From positions 1 through 7,185 of the forward strand of contig JAEOTJ010000402.1 in the NCBI GenBank assembly GCA_016839905.1: DNA of 7,185 nucleotides, in the 5' to 3' direction. Of the stretch, positions 1-5,048 are shown piece after piece. The position numbers were made by a program, and so were the translations under genes. Within the stretch, counting starts at the first letter, position 1; each line of letters starts with the position of its first letter. Below the pieces are notes generated by a model. The model was given only the letters and a program-made list of their open reading frames with translations. It did not search any database and was not told where the DNA came from. The stretch is from Promethearchaeota archaeon (GTDB taxonomy: Archaea; Asgardarchaeota; Lokiarchaeia; Sigynarchaeales; SOKP01).

Positions 1-722
1 GCCCATTTATTCATTTTTTTCCATAAAGCCCTTATTTGGGGATCCTCGTTTTCCCATAAATTCAACATATTTTTTACTTCTTCATTCAAATTTTTATCTT
101 CTTCCTCTTCCTTACTATAAATGACATAGAAATCTCCCACATAATGGTCAGATTTTTTGGTCGGCTCTTGATTCTTGCCCCATTTCTGATAAGCGAGCAT
201 ACTTTTACAAATGTGAACGCCTCTATCATTATTTAAATTAACTTGGAAGACTTCTTGCCCCTTATATTTGAAAAAGTTAGAAATTGTATTACCAAGAAGC
301 ATATTACGAATATGGCCTAAATGAAGTGGTTTGTTTGTATTAGGTGAAGGGTACTCAATTATAATTTTAAGTGGTTTAGGTTTTTCTTTATTTAAGATTT
401 CAGATCTTTTTCCATAATTTTCTTTAAGAGTAAAAGTATTCTCTAAAATCAAGTCTTTTTTAATCCTAAAATTAATATAACCCTTCTCGTTGGCTTCTAT
501 CTTATCCATAAAATCTGGCTTGATTAACTTTTCCACTAGATCTTCCGCTATTAGATGTGGAGCCATTTTTTCAAAATTAGATAATCGGAAACAAGGAAAT
601 GCATAAGTAAAATTAATTGTTGGTGGTGGGAGCTCTATAAAACTTTCAATCTCTTCTACTGAAAAATATGATATATAATTGCTTAAATATTCCGAAATTG
701 TTTTTTTATTTATTATTTTCAT
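1..722 (-). CDS. argS: Arginyl-tRNA synthetase, N-terminal 240 residues (3' end beyond window)
   Basis: This class I aminoacyl-tRNA synthetase charges tRNA-Arg with arginine in the cytosol, using ATP. The reading frame opens with ATG at 722 and stays open to the window edge, so only the first 240 residues are present. Residues 1 to about 115 match the ArgS N-terminal Add-1 tRNA-binding region, with FPCFRLSNF at 42-50. The catalytic Rossmann core follows: EYPSPNTNKPLHLGH (123-137) holds the class I HIGH signature as HLGH at 134-137, and NDRGVHICKSM at 165-175 is the conserved ArgS segment after it. The end, LWENEDPQIRALWKKMNKW (222-240), is typical of the insertion region. The rest of the core and the anticodon-binding domain lie off the left edge. 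The NTNKPLHLGH, NDRG.HICKSMLA.QK.G and KMN.W wording recalls bacterial (Bacteroidota/CPR-like) ArgS more than the usual archaeal one; this is from memory. No clear Shine-Dalgarno precedes the ATG. The gene is transcribed divergently from the gene at 941. Confidence 0.95.
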   Translation of the reverse strand, partial: MKIINKKTISEYLSNYISYFSVEEIESFIELPPPTINFTYAFPCFRLSNFEKMAPHLIAEDLVEKLIKPDFMDKIEANEKGYINFRIKKDLILENTFTLKENYGKRSEILNKEKPKPLKIIIEYPSPNTNKPLHLGHIRNMLLGNTISNFFKYKGQEVFQVNLNNDRGVHICKSMLAYQKWGKNQEPTKKSDHYVGDFYVIYSKEEEEDKNLNEEVKNMLNLWENEDPQIRALWKKMNKW

Positions 723-776
723 ATTTACTTAGAATTAACTTAAGATTTGAATTAATCTTTCACTTGATCATAAATT

Positions 777-792
777 TATTAAATATATTAAA
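777..792 (-). promoter_or_regulatory. Putative TATA box for argS
   Basis: On the minus strand this reads TTTAATATATTTAATA. It lies about 55-70 bp ahead of the argS ATG at 722. An archaeal transcript start about 25 bp downstream would fall near 758-760, giving a leader of roughly 35 nt. The surroundings are so AT-rich that TATA-like strings are common by chance, so this is only a best candidate. Confidence 0.3.
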
Positions 793-888
793 GATAGCTC
801 ATAAAATTATTCCTTAAAATCTATTTAGAATCTTCATTTTTAAAAAATCAAATATATTATTGAAAAAAAAAAGGTTAAATGTCATTAG

Positions 889-898
889 TTTTATAATG
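889..898 (+). promoter_or_regulatory. Putative TATA box for the small charged-protein gene
   Basis: TTTTATAATG lies about 43-52 bp before the TTG start at 941. A start of transcription about 25-28 bp downstream would be near 920, giving a leader of about 20 nt that still contains the GGTG ribosome-binding site. The position is sensible but the background is very AT-rich. Confidence 0.35.
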
Positions 899-929
899 TA
901 ATAAAAAAAATTTTAATAATAAGAGATTT

Positions 930-933
930 GGTG
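930..933 (+). promoter_or_regulatory. Shine-Dalgarno GGTG supporting the TTG start at 941
   Basis: GGTG matches part of the archaeal consensus AGGAGGTGATC, the complement of the 16S rRNA 3' end. It leaves a 7-nt spacer before TTG at 941. An in-frame TAA lies at 920-922, no ATG or GTG occurs in frame between it and 941, and the next in-frame ATG is deep in the gene at 1099. This site therefore decides the start. Confidence 0.6.
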
Positions 934-940
934 TTTATTA

Positions 941-1366
941 TTGACTGAAGAAAAAACGCCTGAAGTAGAAGAAGAACCACCTAAAGTAGCAAAACAAAAA
1001 GTAGAATTAAAAAAACCATCTAGAGAGAAAGGGAAGAAAGTATTGCTAAAGTGGTCAGAGACATTAGGTGAATTCATCCCTATTAAGGAAGATGGAGATA
1101 TGAATGATGGTGTATTTATAGAACTATTTGAAGAGGATAAAAAATGGAAGTATTTTTACATAAAGGGGGCACCATTGATCGTGAGACGCACTGCTCTGAG
1201 AGCTGCTAATGGGATTGCTAGAACGGGTTATATGCATCCAATTGATAGTACTCGATACGGAATAAAATGCACGCTTGAAGAGGAAGTATCTCCTTATGAG
1301 GATTTATCCGACGATCTTAAAAAATCTCAACGCTCATGGTATAAAGGCCACTATAAAGAATTTTAA
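941..1366 (+). CDS. Uncharacterised 141-residue charged protein, TTG start
   Basis: I do not recognise a family. The protein has two parts. Residues 1 to about 35 are rich in Glu, Lys and Pro with almost no aromatic residues, which suggests a disordered tail. Residues 33 to about 115 look folded: alternating hydrophobic stretches (KVLLKWSETLGEFIPI and GVFIELFEEDKKWKYFYI) suggest beta strands, then GAPLIVRRTALRAANGIARTGY looks like a turn plus a basic amphipathic helix, followed by HPIDSTRYGIKCTLEEE. The last 25 residues are polar and aromatic, ending GHYKEF. No signal peptide, membrane segment, metal motif or nucleotide-binding loop is visible. The basic helix would allow nucleic-acid or protein binding, but that is only inference. 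TTG is the start because an in-frame stop lies close upstream and GGTG sits 7 nt before it. It is divergent from argS and ends in a T-run, so it is probably transcribed alone. Confidence 0.8.
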   Translation: MTEEKTPEVEEEPPKVAKQKVELKKPSREKGKKVLLKWSETLGEFIPIKEDGDMNDGVFIELFEEDKKWKYFYIKGAPLIVRRTALRAANGIARTGYMHPIDSTRYGIKCTLEEEVSPYEDLSDDLKKSQRSWYKGHYKEF

Positions 1367-1371
1367 TAATC

Positions 1372-1380
1372 TTTTTTTTT
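1372..1380 (+). terminator. T-run terminator after the small charged-protein gene
   Basis: A run of nine T residues begins 6 bp after the TAA stop and is followed by further T-rich sequence to about 1395. No hairpin is needed or seen; archaeal RNA polymerase typically terminates at such U-tracts. It separates this gene from the creatininase-family gene downstream. Confidence 0.6.
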
Positions 1381-1429
1381 ATTCTAAATATTTTTGCATT
1401 TTCTTAATAAAATTTCAATTATTATTTAA

Positions 1430-1444
1430 TTATAATATTATAAA
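1430..1444 (+). promoter_or_regulatory. Putative TATA box for the creatininase-family gene
   Basis: TTATAATATTATAAA lies about 35-49 bp before the ATG at 1479. Transcription would start near 1462, giving a short leader. The first 14 bases (1430-1443) form a perfect palindrome, so the box reads the same on both strands, but only the rightward direction leads to a gene nearby. Confidence 0.4.
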
Positions 1445-1478
1445 TTCTTCTTCATAGTAATGAGAAAGAGAAATTGAA

Positions 1479-2276
1479 ATGAAATACTTAAACTATTTAG
1501 ATGCGACTTGGGAAGATTTCAGGGATGAAATTAATGAAGAGAATTCATTAATATTAATTCCAGTTGGTTGTTTAGAAGAGCATGGCCCACATCTCCCAAT
1601 AAATACAGATTGTGTTATTAGTGAAAAAATATGTGAAAATGTTGCCAAAAAGAGCTATATAATTTTAGGACCTCCAGTTAGATTTGGAGTGTGTAGAAAA
1701 ACTCAAGGTTTTCCAGGGACATTAGAAATTAGAATAAACACGCTTAGGGCATTAATCTTTGATATTGTATCCTCTTTTGCTTCACAAGGAGTAAAAAATA
1801 TAGTTTTATTTACCTGGCATGGAGGGGTCTCTCATGCAACAATCTTAAGGGAAGCATGCATTGATATATTAGAAAAACTTAGAAACGAGAAAGGATTACC
1901 TAGAGTAATGGACATAAAACAATTTGAATCACTCCCACATATTTATTTAATTTCTGGTCTTAAATTGCTCGAAAAGACTGTAGAAAATGAAATCATATCA
2001 ATATTAGAGACAGAACCATATCATGCTGCTGAGCTTGAGACTTCTTTAATGCTTTACCTTGCTCCTGATGCTGTAAAAAAAGAAAGAATTAAGGATTTAA
2101 AGGAATCACCGAAATTTCCAGAGCATAGAATTTTTATGCGTGGTAATCCATGGTTAAAACAAGGATTAATGGGGGATGCTTCAAATTCAACTTTTGAAAA
2201 AGGAAAGAAATTATTTAAGATATATTCTAATGCCCTATTTAGTAAAGTTCAAGAATATTTAAATGAATTAAGTTAA
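1479..2276 (+). CDS. Creatininase/creatinine amidohydrolase-family metallohydrolase
   Basis: The 265-residue protein is full length for the creatininase family, cytosolic enzymes that hydrolyse cyclic amides or formamides with a divalent-metal centre. LIPVGCLEEHGPHLPINTD (26-44) supplies E33, H35 and D44, which line up with metal ligands E34, H36 and D45 of Pseudomonas creatininase. QGFPGTLEIR (76-85) matches the family's FPGT segment. TWHGGVSH (112-119) takes the place of the usual NGHGGN and keeps the metal-ligand histidine as H114. HAAELETS (182-189) is the HAGExETS motif with Gly changed to Ala. The family also includes the archaeal formamide hydrolase ArfB of flavin and F420 synthesis and the mycofactocin peptidase MftE. 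I cannot tell which substrate this one uses, and no neighbour points to creatinine breakdown. ATG at 1479 is the natural start, just ahead of the first conserved strand. No strong ribosome-binding site is visible, only purine-rich GAGAAAGAG upstream. It appears to be a single-gene transcript. Confidence 0.9.
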   Translation: MKYLNYLDATWEDFRDEINEENSLILIPVGCLEEHGPHLPINTDCVISEKICENVAKKSYIILGPPVRFGVCRKTQGFPGTLEIRINTLRALIFDIVSSFASQGVKNIVLFTWHGGVSHATILREACIDILEKLRNEKGLPRVMDIKQFESLPHIYLISGLKLLEKTVENEIISILETEPYHAAELETSLMLYLAPDAVKKERIKDLKESPKFPEHRIFMRGNPWLKQGLMGDASNSTFEKGKKLFKIYSNALFSKVQEYLNELS

Positions 2277-2296
2277 ATTTAGTGAAACAATTTTTA

Positions 2297-2326
2297 TTCT
2301 TAATCGCTTTTTTCAATTATTAAGAA
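2297..2326 (+). terminator. Weak inverted repeat with T-run after the creatininase-family gene
   Basis: TTCTTAAT (2297-2304) and ATTAAGAA (2319-2326) are perfect 8-bp inverted copies. The 14-nt loop contains six T residues at 2308-2313, and a five-T run lies just before at 2291-2295. The stem is almost all A-T and would be weak, so termination, if it happens here, is probably driven by the T-runs. Confidence 0.35.
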
Positions 2327-2358
2327 ATATAAATCATTATTTTTAAAGATAAAAAAAA

Positions 2359-2373
2359 ATAATATATATTTTA
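2359..2373 (+). promoter_or_regulatory. Putative TATA box for the GTPase gene
   Basis: AATAATATATATTTT lies about 85-100 bp before the proposed GTPase start near 2457. Transcription would start near 2390-2395, giving a leader of about 65 nt. That is compatible with the transcript containing the whole P-loop region, which a start at 2562 would leave untranslated. The AT-rich context limits confidence. Confidence 0.35.
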
Positions 2374-2445
2374 AAAAAGATTTTAAGTAACACCACCATA
2401 TCAAATTCATCATAATTGAATTGATATAGAACAACGAATTAAAAA

Positions 2446-2450
2446 GTGGG
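2446..2450 (+). promoter_or_regulatory. Possible Shine-Dalgarno GTGGG ahead of a non-standard GTPase start
   Basis: GTGGG partly matches the archaeal GGTGAT-type site. GTG at 2446-2448 lies 8 nt before ATT at 2457, the same spacing as the GTGAT site of the surface-protein gene in this window. This GTG cannot itself be the start, because it reads GTG GGA TAA. The match is weak. Confidence 0.3.
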
Positions 2451-2456
2451 ATAATA

Positions 2457-2978
2457 ATTTACGACGCGAGTTTTAAAGTAGTTATTTTTGGAGATGCAGG
2501 GTCTGGTAAAACAACTTTAAATCATAGATTTTTAACTAATTTATTTAAAGAAGACTCAACAATGACTATTGGCGTTGAATTTGAAGTAAAAAGCATTGAA
2601 GTCGAAGAAAAAAAAGTGCAACTGCAAATCTGGGATTTTGGTGGTGAGGAGAGATTTAGATTTTTATTACCTACTTATGTAAGGGGGGCTAATGGTGCCA
2701 TTTTTATGTATGATATAACAAATTATTCCACTTTAGCTCATATAGATGATTGGTTAATGATTGTCCGCCGCGGAGATGAAATTAATATCCCCATAATGGT
2801 AATTGGAGGAAAAGCCGATCTACCTGATAGAGAAGTTACTTTTGAGGAGGCTATAAAAGTAGCTAAATCTAGGAATGCAAAAGGATTTATTGAATGTAGC
2901 TCAAAAACAGGTAAAAATGTAGAGAAAGCATTCAACGCCTTAACTAGAGTGATGTTAAAAAATGCAAATTTGATATAA
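2457..2978 (+). CDS. Ras/Rab-like small GTPase, apparent ATT (or ATA) start
   Basis: This is a small GTP-binding protein of the Ras superfamily of the kind expanded in Asgard archaea, acting as a GTP/GDP switch, possibly in membrane or cytoskeletal processes. Counting from ATT at 2457 it has 173 residues, the normal length for a bare G domain. FKVVIFGDAGSGKTTL (6-21) is beta 1 plus the P-loop (G1). T37 in TIGVEF is the switch I threonine (G2). WDFGGEERF (59-67) is G3, with Glu in the place of catalytic Ras Gln61. GGKADL (117-122) is G4, with Gly replacing Asn of NKxD. ECSSKTG (146-152) is G5. The C-terminus, NANLI, has no prenylation cysteine. No ATG, GTG or TTG lies in frame between the TAG at 2427-2429 and ATG 2562, and starting at 2562 would delete the P-loop. 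ATA codons at 2451 and 2454 are alternatives; a base error in the assembly is also possible. The gene converges with the ligase gene, 13 bp apart. Confidence 0.85.
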   Translation: MYDASFKVVIFGDAGSGKTTLNHRFLTNLFKEDSTMTIGVEFEVKSIEVEEKKVQLQIWDFGGEERFRFLLPTYVRGANGAIFMYDITNYSTLAHIDDWLMIVRRGDEINIPIMVIGGKADLPDREVTFEEAIKVAKSRNAKGFIECSSKTGKNVEKAFNALTRVMLKNANLI

Positions 2979-2991
2979 TTCTTGTCTGGAT

Positions 2992-4806
2992 TTATTCTGG
3001 TTTTCCATATTTCTCAATGAAAATCGGGTCGTTTATCTGAAGGAATCTTCGTTTGACTGTTCCATCTAAATTTTTAGGAATTTTTTTTATAATATCAATT
3101 AATTCAGGTTTTTTAAAATGTGTAATGTTTTCTTCTGCCCATTTTTTAATCTCCTCAGATGTAAGAGTAGAACCTGGAGTTAAAACAACCCAAGCTTTAA
3201 CAGTTTCTCCATATAATTTATGTGGTAAGCCCGCAATAGCAACTTCAGAGATTTCAGGATGTTTTATTAAGAGATTTTCAACTTCTATTGGAAATACAGA
3301 ATATCCCTTATACTTTATTAATTGTTTTTTTCTATCTCTAATTTGAATAGTTCCATCCTTATTCATAAAACCTATATCTCCAGTAAGTAGCCATAGTTTA
3401 CCATCATATTCCTTTATTATTTCAGCAGTTTCTTCCGGTTGTCCTAGATATTCTAACATAACTTGTGGACCATGTATGCAAATCTCACCAGTATGCTTTT
3501 CTCCAAAATTGGTATCCTCAGGACCTCCTAAACAGATTGGTCCTTTAAAAAAATCTTCAATAGGCCAAATACCCCATTCTGTTCCAGGAATAGGTAATCC
3601 AATACATTCAACTGGACTTTTTCCAAAAAAATTTCCCGCACTTACTATTGGAGAAGCCTCCGTTAATCCATATCCCTCAACAATATTTCCCCCAGTATTT
3701 TTAATAAAAGCTTTTCTAACTGATCGGTGTAAAGGTCCCGCACTAGAGATACATAAAATTAATTTTCCCATAACTCCTGGATATTGCTTAATATCTTTAA
3801 ATTCTGCTAATTTTTGAAATAAGATTTCGGCTCCAGCATAAACTAATCCCTCTTTACAAGGTAATTCCTCAATGTATTTACATAATTCTTCTTGAGATGG
3901 AGGCCTTGGAAAAAGCATCATCCATCCACCACCAGTTAAAGTACCAAGCATAATAACAGTATGAGCAAAACTATGGAATAGGGGTAAAATACCAACGCTT
4001 CCTACTCCAGGTTTTTCTCCGCCCCACCATAGCACGCCTTGCTTGGCATTAGAAACAACGTTAAAATGAGTTAATACCGCAGCTTTTGGTAATCCAGTTG
4101 TAACTCCACTCATAATATAAGTAGCAGGATGAGTTTTAACATCAATATCTACTTTTATCTCTTTTGGAGTGGTTTTTATTAAATTCATAAATTTAATAGC
4201 ACCAGGATATTTAACTTTTCCTTTGGGGATCTTCTTAATAAGTTTTCCTGCAATGCGTTTAAAACCAAGACCACGTGCTAAATCTGCTAGATTGGTAAAA
4301 ATAACCTTTTCTATTGATGATTTACTAAGGATGTTTCCAATATACGGTAATCTAAAATGTTGTGCTGCTTGTTCATCCAATGTAGCATCTAAAGCGATTA
4401 TAACTTTAGGTTTGGTGATCTCTAACTGATGTAGGATCTCTATAGGCTGATAAGTGGGATTAATCCCCGTGGCAATAGCACCTAATCTAGTAATTGCAAA
4501 ATATCCTACGACATATGTAATAGTATTTCCCATAAGCAATGCAACAACATCACCTTTTTTTACGCCTAATTCATATAATCCTGTAGAAAAAGATAATACA
4601 TAATCACGGAACTGTTTATACGTAACCCAGCTTTCCAAAAACCAAATAAATTTATCATCTCCATATTTTTCCACTTGTTCATCTAATAATTCATTGATAG
4701 TTTTTTCTTCTAATTGGATTTGATGTGGAACTCCCTCAGGCCACCATTTTTTAAACCATCGCTTATTCTCATCTACTTGATATTTATCATCTTTTTTTAC
4801 AGGCAT
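2992..4806 (-). CDS. Long-chain acyl-CoA synthetase-like AMP-forming ligase (ANL superfamily)
   Basis: The family activates a carboxylate, often a fatty acid, to an acyl-adenylate with ATP and then to acyl-CoA. At 604 residues the protein is full length. Motifs in order: A3 phosphate loop MSGVTTGLPKAA at 232-243; A4 LPLFHSF at 275-281; A5 GYGLTEASP at 378-386; A7 TGD at 475-477; A8 hinge DRKKQLIKYKGYSVFPIEVE at 491-510; A10 PKNLDGTVKRRFL at 577-589. Two positions are odd. A10 has Thr583 where the lysine needed for adenylate formation normally follows Gly, and A3 has Val235 in place of a Gly and PKA in place of PKG. The Thr codon is ACA, one base from Lys AAA. The N-terminal WWPEGVP region is typical of FadD-like proteins. 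The ATG at 4806 has GTGA 6 nt upstream. No signal or membrane segment is seen. It may still work as an acyl-CoA synthetase, or only do the thioesterification half, or bind acyl groups. The acyl substrate is not predictable. Confidence 0.92.
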   Translation of the reverse strand: MPVKKDDKYQVDENKRWFKKWWPEGVPHQIQLEEKTINELLDEQVEKYGDDKFIWFLESWVTYKQFRDYVLSFSTGLYELGVKKGDVVALLMGNTITYVVGYFAITRLGAIATGINPTYQPIEILHQLEITKPKVIIALDATLDEQAAQHFRLPYIGNILSKSSIEKVIFTNLADLARGLGFKRIAGKLIKKIPKGKVKYPGAIKFMNLIKTTPKEIKVDIDVKTHPATYIMSGVTTGLPKAAVLTHFNVVSNAKQGVLWWGGEKPGVGSVGILPLFHSFAHTVIMLGTLTGGGWMMLFPRPPSQEELCKYIEELPCKEGLVYAGAEILFQKLAEFKDIKQYPGVMGKLILCISSAGPLHRSVRKAFIKNTGGNIVEGYGLTEASPIVSAGNFFGKSPVECIGLPIPGTEWGIWPIEDFFKGPICLGGPEDTNFGEKHTGEICIHGPQVMLEYLGQPEETAEIIKEYDGKLWLLTGDIGFMNKDGTIQIRDRKKQLIKYKGYSVFPIEVENLLIKHPEISEVAIAGLPHKLYGETVKAWVVLTPGSTLTSEEIKKWAEENITHFKKPELIDIIKKIPKNLDGTVKRRFLQINDPIFIEKYGKPE

Positions 4807-4812
4807 TTTTAT

Positions 4813-4816
4813 TCAC
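4813..4816 (-). promoter_or_regulatory. Shine-Dalgarno GTGA for the acyl-CoA synthetase gene
   Basis: On the minus strand GTGA lies 6 nt before ATG 4806. It matches the core of the archaeal GGTGA site and supports this start over later in-frame ATGs. Confidence 0.55.
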
Positions 4817-4847
4817 TTTTCTGTAATTTTTATTGAAATTATTTTCA

Positions 4848-4865
4848 TTTATATTTATATATCAC
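4848..4865 (-). promoter_or_regulatory. Putative TATA box for the acyl-CoA synthetase gene
   Basis: On the minus strand this reads GATATATAAATATAAATG, a good archaeal TATA-like string centred near 4857. Transcription would start near 4831, giving a leader of about 25 nt that includes the GTGA site. This suggests that the ligase has its own promoter and is not only read through from the surface-protein gene upstream of it. Confidence 0.45.
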
Positions 4866-5009
4866 AATCTTATCATTTAAATATCCTATTAACTTTAATA
4901 ATAATTATTATATTACTAAAAGAGCATTTAAAATCTATATATTTATCTTAAAAAATAATCAAAAAAACATAAATTAATCAAATTTTAAGAATATGAGTAA
5001 AAGTAAAAT

Positions 5010-5020
5010 AAAAAAAAAAA
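5010..5020 (-). terminator. T-run terminator after the surface-protein gene
   Basis: The plus strand has eleven A residues, which is a T11 tract on the minus strand starting about 28 nt after the surface-protein stop. It is the longest homopolymer run downstream of that gene and a likely archaeal U-tract terminator. It would isolate that gene from the ligase gene further left. Confidence 0.55.
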
Positions 5021-5048
5021 TTAAATAAAAATTTGAATTAATTGTTGT

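Noticed and set aside
1275..1457. Open frame of 60 codons overlapping the end of the small charged-protein gene
   Set aside because: It is shifted relative to a better-supported gene, and its second half runs through AT-rich terminator sequence, giving a low-complexity Phe/Asn/Ile peptide.
1460..1477. Five-codon ATG mini-frame (MRKRN stop) just before the creatininase-family ATG
   Set aside because: It would probably lie at or before the transcript start and is expected by chance in such sequence; no peptide-leader features are seen.
2421..2429. TTG ATA TAG in the GTPase frame, suggesting an upstream start interrupted by a stop
   Set aside because: The TAG would need readthrough, and the protein does not need more N-terminal length: beta 1 starts only a few residues after ATT 2457.
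2738..2935. Minus-strand open frame inside the GTPase gene
   Set aside because: It overlaps conserved GTPase motifs on the other strand and has no features of its own.
3053..4429. Plus-strand open frames opposite the ligase gene (3053-3346, 3476-3817, 4169-4429)
   Set aside because: They are antisense shadows of a clear ANL-family gene and show no domain, motif or ribosome-binding site.
4899..4910. Perfect palindrome TAATAATTATTA between the ligase and surface-protein genes
   Set aside because: It is pure A/T in a very AT-rich spacer, is not repeated elsewhere as an operator, and is expected by chance.
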